A stretch of DNA of 27,391 nt from assembly GCF_011745365.1 (NCBI RefSeq), contig NW_024468924.1:1-27391 (forward strand). Direction: 5' to 3'. Shown here one piece after another: positions 1 through 9,774 of this stretch. The notes under the pieces were generated by a model. The model was given only the letters and a program-made list of their open reading frames with translations, was not told the origin of the DNA and did no database searches. Made by a program: the position numbers and the translations under genes. Every line of letters begins with the position of its first letter. The stretch's first letter is position 1. The stretch comes from Cryphonectria parasitica EP155. Lineage: Eukaryota; Ascomycota; Sordariomycetes; Diaporthales; Cryphonectriaceae.

Positions 1-1244
1 TATATAGCATATTAATATATGAATATTAAGAAGTTAAAGCAATTTATAAATATATTAAAAGATATTAAAATCTTCTAAATCTTAAAAAAAGAATTGAAAA
101 TATTTTATAATAATGCAATAGCTATAAGAAAAATGAAATAGAAAGATATAAGCTTTATAAATTATTATATTTCTTATTAATATTTATAATTATTTAGTAA
201 TTTATTAATTTAAATTTTATTATTAAGCTATCTTTCTTATAAGAATTCTTAATTAAAGTATAATATAATAATATTCTAATAATAATTTGCAAACTAAGCA
301 AATATACTTATTTTCTTTCTTATAAGAAAAGTAGTATAGCAGAAGAATTTATATATGCATTTCTCAGAATAATTATTGCTAATTATAGCATGCTAAAAGA
401 AGTAATTTCTAATAGAAATAGAAAGTTTAATTTAAAATTTTAAACTTTACTTATAAAATAGCTTAGAATATATTATAGAATATTTATAATATTTTATTTA
501 TAAATAAATAAATAAATAGAAAGAATAAATCAGATTATTAAATAATATCTTTAATATTATATTAATTAGAAATAGAATAATTAAATTAATCTATTATTTT
601 TTATATAATTTACTTATAATAATACAGATATAAGCATAATAAAGAAATTACTATTCTTTATATTCTATAAATATAATCTAATAGCTTATTATAAAGCATT
701 ATTAGAAGTAAATATAGAAGCTATAGATAAGAAAATTAAGAAAATTCAGAAAGAATTTTAATTGGAATTATAATTTATCTAGAAATTAATAATATAATAT
801 ATAAATTTTAAAAGAATTAAGAAACTAATTCTATAAAAAGAAAATAAAGCTTATTTATTTCAGAAAAATATTAAAATAATTAAGCTTAATAATAAACTTA
901 ATTATAAAAAGTTAGAATTATTTAAAATCTTATAATAGATTTTTCTAATTAATTATAAATTAATACTATTTTATAGAATAAGAATATATCTGATTTTTTA
1001 TATCTTACTACTAGAACTAGCAGTATAGAAAATACTAATAAATAATATAGCAGAAATAGAAAATAATAAACTGAAATATAAGATTGAAAAGATTCTTAAA
1101 TATAGAGATACTAATAATATATAAGAATATCTTATTAAATAAAAAGATTATTTAGCAAGTAAGAATTTATAAAAATTATAGAAAAATATTGAAAATGCTT
1201 AAGAAAAAATAGCTGAATATTAAAAGAAGAAAACTAGCATTTAA
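1..1244 (+). pseudogene. pol: D pol remnant: integrase and chromodomain
   Basis: This is the C-terminal part of a Ty3/gypsy polyprotein, in one phase from the integrase zinc region to the stop at 1242-1244. The integrase catalytic triad can be placed by alignment with the other copies: first Asp codon at 213-215 (now AAT, Asn), second at 411-413 (AAT, Asn), and Glu at 519-521 (GAA, intact). The spacing from second Asp to Glu is 35 residues, as in D,D-35-E integrases. The chromodomain starts near 1078 with Tyr-Lys-Ile-Glu-Lys-Ile-Leu and runs to about 1207. Many in-frame TAA and TAG codons occur, matching former Gln and Trp codons. The remnant is not functional. Confidence 0.85.
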
Positions 1245-1977
1245 GAAGATTATTCTACTCCAAACTAAGATCTAGAGATCTTAGAAGCTTTATTCTTCAG
1301 AAAATTAGAATAATCTATTATAGCTCTATTAAAATTAATAGAATTTCAATTGAAATTATTAAATAAAAAATCATTAGCTAGAATATTCTTAGCTAATACT
1401 ATTTTATAAACTAATATAGCAAAGCTATATTTCTTCTTCTTATAATATTTCTGCTTATCTAACTTATTAAGAAACTTAAAATTCATATTTATTATCTAAG
1501 CATTATATATAATAAGAAACTTGTATTGAATATATAAATAAGTAAGATAAGCAGCAGATTTCGAGATCTTTATACAAGCTTCATTCAGAATTTTCAATGC
1601 TTAATAATGAATCTTCTCTAGTTCTGCTTTCGCTTCCTGCTTCTTCAACTCAAGCTTCTTATTCTCTGCTATAATATGTGAAACTAAGAAAGAAAAGAAG
1701 ATTATTAGAACAAGTATAAAGAAGGGAAAAGAAGATATATATAAGCAGAAATAGAAACTTTATAGCTATTGCAAGAATAAGCATAATAAATATATTAAGA
1801 ATAATGTTTTATATTATTTATTATTTTATATATTAAATCTTAAGAAGCATATATAATATAAAGCATGATTTCAAAATCAAACTAATTAATAGCTAAAAAG
1901 AAATAATTATATTATTTAGTTTTCTTGGAAAAGGATTTATTAATTCTATTCAATATTTTAATTAGAAAAGCATAATC
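1241..1977 (-). pseudogene. D antisense ORF (long variant)
   Basis: This frame is read on the strand opposite to pol, between the chromodomain and the 3' LTR. It ends at 1241-1243, so its stop overlaps the pol stop at 1242-1244 by 2 nt. The C-terminal block is recognisable against the other copies: Phe-Asn-(Trp/stop)-Asn-Ser-Ile, then Ser-Asn-Phe-Leu-Lys-Asn, then Phe-Gly-Val-Glu followed by Ser-Ser. A Lys/Glu-rich stretch around 1600-1680 looks like a charged helix. It is about 740 nt long, roughly 65-95 nt longer than in E, C and A. The upstream half is badly degraded. The protein family is not known to me by name. Evidence that it is a real coding unit comes from conservation in all five copies. 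Confidence 0.6.
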
Positions 1978-2035
1978 TAGTATATAAAGAACTTATTAGA
2001 AAACTTATAAAAAATTATTAAGAATAACAACTAAT

Positions 2036-2048
2036 AGAAGAGAGATAA
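2036..2048 (+). other. D polypurine tract
   Basis: The purine-rich run AGAAGAGAGATAA directly abuts the 3' LTR. The same tract with small changes occurs at this position in A, B, C and E. In the LTR retrotransposon cycle it primes plus-strand DNA synthesis. Confidence 0.75.
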
Positions 2049-2514
2049 TATTATAATTCATCTAGCATACAGATTACAGAATAAGCTTTATCAATAAAGA
2101 AAACAGAGAATACAGCTCAAGAGCACAAATATGCTTAAGGAAAGATTAGATAATCAAGAGTTAGAATTATAAGAATGAATTATCAGAATCATTAGAAGCA
2201 TAGCTTATCAAGCTTACTGGATTACTATAGTAATCCATGAAATACTATAAAAGCAGTAATTCATACTGAAGAGCTGGATATATAAGAATATATTTATTAC
2301 TACTAGATAGACTATTAGAATATAGCTTTTCAATTATTAATCTAAATATTCATTTGTTATATACTTAAATAGCTCTAAAAGCGAATAAATAGCATTTGTA
2401 CAGATTACTTAGTTATATTTTTATATTCAATAGATTCTATTTTAATACTGCTCTTATTAGTATAAATCTTTTGTATACTATAGATCTTCGGATATTGCAG
2501 TGCATATTATTATA
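2049..2514 (+). repeat. D 3' LTR
   Basis: The 466-bp LTR starts TATTATAATT (RIP-altered TGTTATAACC) and ends ATTATA (from ATTACA). The U3 is shared with element B but not with A, C or E. The segment after the Tyr-like 'gaagagctggatatataag' TATA region is common to all subfamilies. The end point is ambiguous by a few bases because an LTR-like fragment follows immediately. Confidence 0.85.
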
Positions 2515-2665
2515 CTTGAATAGCTCTAAAAACGAATAATTAGCACTTGTATGAATTACTCAGTTATATTTCTGTATTTAGTGAATTCTACTTTAATACT
2601 GCTCTTATTAGTATAAATCTTTTGTATATTTCAGATCTTCGGATATTGCAGTGCATATTATTACA
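2515..2665 (+). repeat. Partial LTR (3' end only) next to D
   Basis: This 151-bp stretch repeats the last third of the LTR, from the 'tacttgaatagctct' region through the terminal ATTACA at 2665. It differs from the D LTR by many transitions and by some transversions (for example near 2535 and 2630). It is either the right flank of an older LTR into which D inserted, or a tandem duplication inside the D LTR with units 2360-2510 and 2511-2661. Host DNA begins straight after ATTACA. Confidence 0.75.
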
Positions 2666-2771
2666 GACAGGTTTTTCACTCTGTTCTTGTGCTCGTATGG
2701 CCTTAGTTTGCTGTCCTCATCTGTACAGGCACGCTTGGGTTGCACGAGCCCTTCAAGGGCTTATTGCTTCG
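2666..2771. other. Host spacer, left part, not RIP-mutated
   Basis: This is the longest clearly non-repeat stretch in the window. Base composition is balanced and CpG sites are intact, unlike everything around it. It matches no part of the retrotransposon copies. It resumes at 10239-10267 beyond element E, for about 135 bp of host sequence in total. I see no credible gene in it. A perfect inverted repeat lies at 2747-2761 (AGCCCTT/AAGGGCT with one central base). The last five bases (CTTCG) are the target duplication of E. Confidence 0.7.
2767..2771. repeat. Target site duplication of E (CTTCG), left copy
   Basis: CTTCG at 2767-2771 is repeated at 10234-10238, exactly flanking the 7462-bp element E. 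Five-base duplications are typical of Ty3/gypsy integration. Confidence 0.9.
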
Positions 2772-3230
2772 TGTAATGAGCACTGCAGCAATCCGAAGAT
2801 TTCTAAGTATACGAGAGGTTTATGCTAACAAGAGCGGTATCAAAGTGTCAAGTCCTTAAATACGGAACCGTATAAGTCCTAATAAGCGATGCAAGTGTTT
2901 ACTGCCTTTGGAGCTACTCAGTGTATGAAACTGAATACTTAGATTGACAACTGAAGAGCTATATACTGGATCCATCTAATGATAATGAACGTGTTCTTAT
3001 ATATTCAGCTTTTTAGTTCTGTTAGTAGTGTTGATTGCTGAATTCCTTGGATTATCTGAGTGATCCAACTGATCCGGATTACTATGGATTAGCTACTGAT
3101 CCATCCTGATCCTGTAACCCTAATCCTTGCTTATGTAAGCCTTAGTTCTTGAGATGTTGAATCCTTATCTTTCCGAACAGTTGTTCCGGGTATTCTGGCT
3201 GATGATCTGCATGTTGGATGGGTTATAACA
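2772..3230 (-). repeat. E 3' LTR
   Basis: The 459-bp LTR reads on the minus strand from TGTTATAACC at 3230 to ATTACA at 2772. It is the better-preserved LTR of this element. Seen on the plus strand, a reversed TATATAA lies at 2998-3004. The LTR copy of the self-primer keeps what looks like the ancestral sequence AGTTGTCAA. The U3 contains several TGATCC repeats (about 3060-3115) and a telomere-like CCCTAATCC. Confidence 0.95.
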
Positions 3231-3243
3231 TCATCTTTCTTCT
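3231..3243 (-). other. E polypurine tract
   Basis: On the minus strand this reads AGAAGAAAGATGA, directly abutting the 3' LTR. It matches the tract in the other four copies and is the expected plus-strand primer. Confidence 0.75.
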
Positions 3244-3301
3244 ATCGATCATTATTCCTAATAATCTTTCGTAAATATTCTGATAAGTTATTTGCATACA
3301 T

Positions 3302-3972
3302 GATTATGCTTTTCTAATCGAGATATCGAACAGAATCAACAAATTGCATTCTAGTTGTTTAGTAAAAACTTAAGAGCATTATTGTTTTGCTAAGCTTATT
3401 TCTGCTTTTGATATCGAAATGCCTGCTTGCGCTCATTATCGGAAGATAAGAGCTTTCTATCGTTTCGCTGAAAACTCTTCTCGTTATAAGGAGTATGTTT
3501 CTCTGGATCAAAGCTATAATACTAATTATTTCTTAGCTTCTGCTGATTAGTTTCTTTGTTTCTTAATATTCTCTGTAATTACTGAGTTTCTTCTTTAGCA
3601 GGATGTTTAGTTTGTAAAAAGTGCAAGATTTTGAGCAAGAAAGCTAAAGCAGAATTAGCAAACGCTGCTGCTTTACAAGTCTTATTAATATTGCAAGCTT
3701 ATCTTAATCATGCATGGAAATAGCAAAGGCTGTTGGAAGAATGTGCTGCGGAAATGATTCGTTGTAGCTTCAATTCCTTGAAGAGGTTTGCTGATAAGAA
3801 GGATTGCAGTTTTCGTAAAGAGAAGATTCGTTTGATATTTCAGAGATATCTTGAAATTATCAACTGGAATTCCTTGGATTTGGGAGGTTCTGTGATAGAT
3901 TAGTTAGACTTTCTGGAGAATGAGGTTCTCGAAGCTTCTGGGTTTCAGTCTGGGGCGGAGCGATCGTCTTAG
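3302..3972 (+). pseudogene. E antisense ORF, cysteine-cluster/helical protein
   Basis: This frame runs opposite to pol between the 3' LTR and the chromodomain. It is the best-preserved example together with that of A. From 3302 the frame gives a Phe-Leu-Ile-Glu-x3-Asn-Arg-Ile-Asn-Lys stretch, then Met-Pro-x-Cys at 3419, the start of a Cys-bearing region. After a frameshift between about 3540 and 3600 there is Cys-x2-Cys-x2-Cys, an Ala/Leu/Lys-rich helical stretch (Lys-Ala-Glu-Leu-Ala-Asn) and an Arg-Leu-Leu-Glu-Glu segment. The C-terminal block has Asn-Trp-Asn-Ser-Leu, Phe-Leu-Glu-Asn and Gln-Ser-Gly-Ala-Glu-Arg-Ser-Ser. The stop TAG at 3970-3972 overlaps the pol stop. Only a few in-frame stops interrupt it, far fewer than in pol. 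I do not recognise a named family. The layout resembles short cysteine-cluster hypothetical proteins common in Pezizomycotina (recollection, unverified). Nuclear or nucleic-acid-binding activity would be speculation. Confidence 0.65.
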
Positions 3973-6900
3973 GTATTGGTTTTCTTTCTTTTCCAATATT
4001 CAGCTACTCTTTCTTGAGCATTTTCAACATTCTTTCGTAGTTCTTATGAGTTTTCGCTTGCTGGATAGCTTTTCCATTTAATGAGATATTCTCTTGTATT
4101 ATCTATGCTTCTGTATTTGAGAATCTTCTCTACTTCATATTCTGATTCATTGTTTTCCACTTCTGCTATATTATTTGTTAGTATTTCCTATGCTGCTAGT
4201 TTCAGCAGTAAGATGTGAAAAACTGAATATATCCTTATCCTATAAGATAATACTAACTTGTAATTAATTGGAGAAATCTGTTGCAAAATCTTGAATAATC
4301 CTAACTTCTTATAATTGAATTTGTTACTGAATCTAGTTATTTTAATATTTTTTCGAAGTAGATAAGCTTTATCTCCCTTCTATAGGATTAGTCTCTCAAT
4401 TCTTTTGGAGTTTGCATATTGTACTATTCGTTTCTGAATGAATTGTAATTCTGATCGGAATTCCTTCTGAACTTTCTTAATTTTCTTAATCCTTTTATCC
4501 GCAACTTCTGCATCTACTTCTTGTAATATCTTGTAATAAGCTATTGGATTATATTTGTAGAATATAAAGAATAATAACTTCTTTATTATGCTTATATCTG
4601 CATTATTATAAGCAAACTATATAAGAAGCAACAGATTAACTTAGTTATTCTATTTCTAGTTGATATAGTATTAAAAATACTATTTAACAATCTGATTTAT
4701 TCTTTCTATTTATTTATCTGTTTGCAGATAGAATACTATAAACATCCTATAGTATATTCCAAGCTATTTCATAAGCAAAGTTCAAAACTTTAAGTTGAAC
4801 TTTCTATCTCTATTGGAAATCACTTCTTCTAGTATACTGTAGTTAGCAATGATTGTTCTGAGAAATGCATATATGAGTTCTTCTGCTATACTGCTTTTCT
4901 TGTAAGAGAGAAAGTAAGTATACTTGCTCAGTTTGCAAACTATTATTAGAATGCTATTATATTGTATTTTAGTTAAGAGTTTTTGTAAGAGAGATAGCTT
5001 AATAATAAAGTCTAGACTAATGAATTGCTAAATAGTTGTAAATACTAGTAAGGGATGCAGTAGTTTATAAAGCTTATATCTTTCTATCTTATTCTTTTTG
5101 CAGCTATTGCATTATTATAGAATGCTTTCAATCCTTTTCCTAAGATCTGATAAGCTTCAGTATCTTTTGATATATTCGTAGATTGCTCTAACTCTCTGAT
5201 ATCTATATGCTAGTATATCATGTATATTCTTGATATAGTTATCTTGTTTATCTGGAATTATTGATTCTGAATCTTTTTCCGAAAATCCAATTCTGAAGGC
5301 AGTATTCAGTTTTCTGTATATATTAACAAGATTTCCTAATTTGTTTTGAATGAAAATATTCTATATATCCGAAGAATCTGCATCTTAATAGTTTGATCTT
5401 CTGCTAAGAGCATCTGCTCATTCATTCTCCAAGCTTTTGCAGTATATAATCTTAAAGTTGAACTATAAGAGGAATTCTGCTTATCTAACTTATTACTTAT
5501 TTAAAATCTTAGTTATTATAAATATAGTTAGATTCTTGTAATTCAAGTGAATTATAATCAGATATTGTGCATTAATAAGATAGTATTGCTACTCCTTGAA
5601 AGCTTTCACTATTGCTATGAGTTCCTAATCAGGAATTCTATAGTTGATTTCTAAGCTATTCAACTTTTTTGAGAAGTTGCTTATAATTCTTAGATACTCT
5701 TAATCATCTTGCTAGCCAAGTTATTCTCCGAGTATATATTCTGATGCATTAGTTTCAATTTTAAAGGGTTTATAGAGATCTGCTTTATATAGAATTAGTT
5801 CTGAAGTAATATGCTTGATAATCTCATCAAAAGCTTCTTATACTTTAAGAATTCATTTGAAAAGCTATTCCTTTTTGGTAAGATTTGTAAGGGAATGTGC
5901 GATCCAGCTGTAGTTCTTAATGAACTGCCTATAGAAGTTGATATATCTAAGGAAAGATCTAATATTTCTGATATTTCTGGGAATTAGCCAGTTTCTGATA
6001 GCTTCTATCTTGTTTTTCTATAGCTTAATGCATTCTGGCTCGATTGTGAATCCGAGATAGTTAATCTTTTGTACATGAAAGTGATTCTTTGCAGATTCCA
6101 TAAAGAGTTTTGCATCTTAAAGCGTTTGCAATACTGTTTCTACATATTTCTTATATTCTTCAAGTATTCGAGAATAGATAAGAATATTATCGAGATAAGC
6201 AATAATGAACTGATTCAGATGCTTGCATAGAATGTAATTAATTATTTTCTGGAATAAAGCTAGAGCATTTGTTAAACTAAAGAGTATAACCAAATATTCA
6301 TAGTATCTGTAGCATATTCTGAAAACAGTTTTCCATTCTTCTTCTTTCTTTACTCTGATCAGATTATAAGCTTCTTTTAAATTCAGAACTATAAATCACT
6401 ATACTTCTTGCAGCTTATCTTATAATTTCTTAATAAGTAGTAATGAATATTAGTTCTTAATTATAATATTATTAAATTGCTTATAATCAATATATAGCTT
6501 GAGCTTGCTATTCTTCTTGGATACAAATAGAATAGAATATTCTGCTGATAATTGCAATAATTATATATATTTCTTTTTGAAATTCTTGTCGAGATATTCT
6601 CTAAGTGCTTCTAGTTATGCTTGATTTAATCCATAGATAGAGAAGAACTTGAGCTGTTTTCTCTCTTGTAGCAGGATCTTGTAGTTATATGAGCTGTATT
6701 CTAGCAATCCTGTATTCAATTCTTTCTAGAATAGTTTCTTAAACTTATAATATTCTTATAGTATGTTTGCGAGTATTGGTTCTAATCCTTGTGCTGTTTC
6801 TGCTATCTGAAGGAACAGTAGATATTATTAAGCATGCTTCTTTTCGTTTGTTTTTGGTAACGTTTTTGAGAGCTTTGAACATTCGCTCTGAGCTGGATCA

Positions 6901-7600
6901 AGCGCTTGAGAGCTTAGTTTCGAGATTTTTTCTGTATAGTTCTACAATCCACATTCTGAAGCTTTTTCTTATTACTCCGAAGCGAACTAACTTGCTAAGA
7001 ATCTTGCTTCCATTATTTTGCTAACCTGTTAGCGCTCTAGCACTGTTTGGATTCGCTTATTACTAGATTCTTCTTCTTGAACTGCTAGCTCTGCTAACTT
7101 AGAAGTATATATAAAGTTGTATAAAGCTTCTTTTTCTAAGTATTCTTCAATCACTAGCTTTGATTCTGCGCTGTTAATTGTAACTATCTCTCTGAGTATA
7201 GCTTGTTCTCATGAGATCTGGCTAGTAGTTCAATCAATTCAAGGATTATGCTTCTTAAGCTATGAAAGCTTTATAATCAGTTTATGCTGTACTATATCCA
7301 TAATATCAAAGGAAGCTCTAGTTATGTATTCTTGGATCAAAACAAGTAGATAATTAGTCTTCTTATCGATTACTTCTTAGTTATATACAATAGATTGTTC
7401 TTCTATAATACTGAGAATATATAAGTATCTTTTTCATTTCTATTGTAATTATGCTTAATTAATAATATATAAGAATATAAAGTTTTCTTAAGTGCTACTA
7501 TTTAATAGTGCGCTGTACTTATATCCTTGAATGTATATATTAAACTTGATATAAGCATAATCTATTCTGAAAGCTTTATATAAGAACTGTTCTAATCTAA
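3969..7600 (-). pseudogene. pol: E pol remnant: PR, RT, RNase H, IN, chromodomain
   Basis: One phase runs from protease to the stop at 3969-3971, broken by many TAA/TAG/TGA codons but apparently not by indels. Protease: the Asp-Ser/Thr-Gly site is at 7494-7502, now Asn-Ser-Ser. RT: the catalytic box at 6171-6197 reads Tyr-Leu-Asp-Asn-Ile-Leu-Ile-Tyr-Ser, with the second Asp changed to Asn. RNase H: the first Asp codon is at 5748-5750 (now Asn), and the domain ends near Asp-Ala-Leu-Ser-Arg at about 5400. Integrase: Cys-x2-Cys at 5100-5111, Asp (GAC, intact) at 5010-5012, second Asp at 4812-4814 (Asn), Glu at 4704-4706. Chromodomain: about 4000-4143, with Tyr-Leu-Ile-Lys-Trp-Lys. Protease lies in a different phase from gag. 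The upstream start is not defined; the limit given is approximate. Confidence 0.9.
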
Positions 7601-8500
7601 TTATCTGCAGTCTCTTTATAAGCAATTCTATTCTTTTGAATTTGCTAAGAACTGCTTGTTCTTCTGAGCTTGCTTTGCTGCTTCTTAAGCAAGCTTCTTA
7701 GCTTGCTTTTGCTTGTATTATTGTTATTTCTGGTTTTTCTTCTGTTAATGCTAGTTGCAAACCTTATTATTGATATGAATTGTGCAGAGTATCATTTTGT
7801 ACTGCTATCATTTTATTTCCTTGTTTATATATTGCATAGAGTAGTTGTTTGGTAGTCTGATATATGTATTGTAATGTTGCTTGTTGAAAATCTTTCTGAA
7901 GCGAAGTTTCTATTCTTTAATAGCTTGAAGGATTTGTTCTAATTCTCTGATAAAGAATTATTTGTATTATATCTTATTTGAGAAATGCATTCTGTAGCTA
8001 TGATAAGTGCAGAAGATTCATACTAGTTCATAGTATAAGTTGTAAGATAAACTAATTCGAAAATCTTCGTTTTATTATATCTCAATATCTTGCAAGGAAA
8101 TGCAGATAAAGAGCTTCTCTAGTTCTATTCTATAAACAAGATATTCAATCTATATTATTTCCTTATTTTATTTAATGCTAAAGAGGAATCTTTCTGTAAA
8201 CTTCTTGGATTCATTATTTACAGGAAACTCCGATGAATTATTAGATCATTCGTTCTAGCTTGATCTTTCCATTGCCTGAGAAGCATTTTCGATATTATTT
8301 AGATATTTATACTAATAACTAAGAAAGTACTATTCTTTGTTCATATCTCTAATTATAATGCTTAGTATAAGTAATGAGAAATAATGAAGAATATTATTGC
8401 TAAGCTCTTCTTCCAATGCCTGAATGCTCTATTTTATGATATCGAAGCAATCCGAGTTGCTATTCGTAGGAATGCTAAGCATATACTCTTGCTCTGCTGT
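7600..8500 (-). pseudogene. E gag-protease linker
   Basis: This stretch between the gag Cys/His motifs and protease holds a heavily mutated coding sequence, including an Ala/Lys/Gln-rich part around 7640-7730. The phase changes by +2 (equivalent to -1) somewhere in it, as it does in element A. I cannot place the gag stop or the pol start. Confidence 0.5.
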
Positions 8501-9715
8501 TATTATTTGTCTATAGTGCTGAGGCTTCTGAGAAAACTATTCTGAATCTTCCTTACTCAAGAAGTATATTAAGCAGTTATCATTATAGCAGAATATTCAG
8601 CTGAGACTTTCGTAATTAATAGAATCCAATATTTGCTTCAAGAAAGTATTTTTGCTTAGTTGATTAGATTTCTGTTGTTAAGCAATATTTATCTAGCATT
8701 CTTTTTAAACTAGTTGCTATTTGTTCTTCCGGAGTTGATAGCAATTGCATGCAATATATTCTTATTTATTGCAATTGTAGCAAGTAATACTGTTTCTCTT
8801 GCTATACTGCTTGTTAGCAGCATTGAGTTTTATAGAATCAGCATGCATGATGCTACTCTAAGCTGTGCTGCTATATTATTCGCTATTCTTGTTTTGGAGT
8901 TTCTTGCTTATATTAGCTGGAAATCTTCAAATCTAGCTTCCTCTCTTCTTAAACTTCTCTATTTATTATTCATACAAACAATTGTTGATGCAAATAGCTT
9001 AATTGAAGAACATTGCAAAGTTCTCCAGCTAATTCTGCTTAAAGATTTTATCTTTAATATCATTCTTAAATCCCTTATAATAATATTCTATAAGATTCTT
9101 ATTTTTCTATAGAAGTTTTGCTAAAAGCTGCTTAAATCTAACTATATAAGCAGAAGCTAACTTAGTTTGCTTAAGATTTATAAGCTGCTAAGCTATAATG
9201 CATTCTTTATTAGGATTACTAAAGATTTCCTTGAGAGCTTTTTCGAAGCTCTTAAAGAAATTGAATATATTTTTGGTATTCTAGATACATACATTGGGAT
9301 TATTCTGATGCTTCAAGTGATTATGTAGAGAAGGCTTGTATTAGATAAAAGCATTCTTTTCGAAATAAGTTCCTGCAAGAATAACTTTCTTAGATTCCAT
9401 AATGAACTGAGTTGCATAGTATAAGAAATATGCTTTACAGTAAATAAGGAATTTATACAGCATCTTCTGATTGCTATTGTATATAGCAAGCTTATTCATT
9501 TTGTATGCCTTTTTAGTATTACTAGTAACTGCAGAGGTGAACTGCGCTTGCTGAGCTTGTTGAGCTAGCTGAGCTTGCTGATTAGCAATGATAGCGCTCT
9601 GAGCCTGCTGTTATTTGTGCAGATTTTGGATATGCTGGGTGAGTTGGTATACCTGGTTGATCAGTTCTTTCTGAGTGGGGGCATGCGAGAACGAAGGGGT
9701 TCCTGGAGGAGCTAT
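8500..9715 (-). pseudogene. gag: E gag remnant with CCHC knuckle
   Basis: The likely start is an ATA at 9713-9715 that replaces ATG by a TpG-to-TpA change; Ala-Pro-Pro-Gly follows. An N-terminal Gln/Ala-rich heptad-like stretch (about 9540-9610) suggests a coiled coil. The capsid core follows, then the zinc knuckle at 8741-8782, which retains all three Cys (C-x2-C-x4-Y-x4-C, His changed to Tyr). The distance from start to the second knuckle Cys is 942 nt, so the frame is intact in length. A further Cys-Tyr-x3-Cys motif is at 8573-8590. Gag would package the element RNA. The 3' boundary of gag and any link to pol cannot be set. Confidence 0.8.
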
Positions 9716-9763
9716 CGTATTCCGTATTGCTCAAGGGATAACACTGAATCATTCTTGAACAAG

Positions 9764-9772
9764 AGTTATCAA
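9764..9772 (-). promoter_or_regulatory. E primer binding site, probable self-priming
   Basis: On the element strand this reads TTGATAACT, 2 nt inside the 5' LTR. It is the complement of AGTTATCAA, a form of the site found in LTRs of this family about 45-50 bp downstream of the TATA box. This fits Tf1-type self-priming, where the mRNA 5' end primes minus-strand synthesis. No tRNA 3' end complementarity (TGG...) is seen. Confidence 0.55.
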
Positions 9773-9774
9773 AA

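Larger units (their letters stand above)
1..2514 (+). mobile_element. Element D: 3' part of an old Ty3/gypsy chromovirus copy
   Basis: This copy enters from the left window edge within integrase and runs through the chromodomain, an antisense ORF, a polypurine tract and its 3' LTR. It is among the most heavily mutated copies: almost all surviving C residues lie in GpC or CpT contexts. Its LTR U3 belongs to the same subfamily as that of element B, which lies in the opposite orientation beyond a short host spacer. The 5' LTR and target duplication are outside the window. The domain order and the LTR are seen directly; old age is inferred from the mutation load. Confidence 0.9.

Noticed and set aside
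505..521. (TAAA)n microsatellite, also near 26940-26965
   Set aside because: It is the RIP-degraded codon run just before the integrase Glu and is present in aligned form in every copy. It is not an independent repeat.
2747..2761. Inverted repeat AGCCCTT/AAGGGCT in the host spacer as a terminator or attachment site
   Set aside because: A single 7-bp stem with a one-base centre is too weak to assign a role.
2547..2828. 93-codon frame across the LTR fragment and host spacer
   Set aside because: It crosses an LTR end, host DNA and the edge of E, so it cannot be an ancestral gene.
6767..7855. Several short hydrophobic open frames on the + strand (6767-7024, 7117-7353, 7670-7855)
   Set aside because: They lie opposite the protease and linker part of E pol. 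Their Leu/Phe-rich look comes from the complement of Lys/Glu-rich coding sequence.
8714..9112. 132-codon open frame on the + strand
   Set aside because: It is the complement of the gag region of E (the zinc knuckle is read on the minus strand at 8741-8782). The frame is open only because of AT-rich composition.
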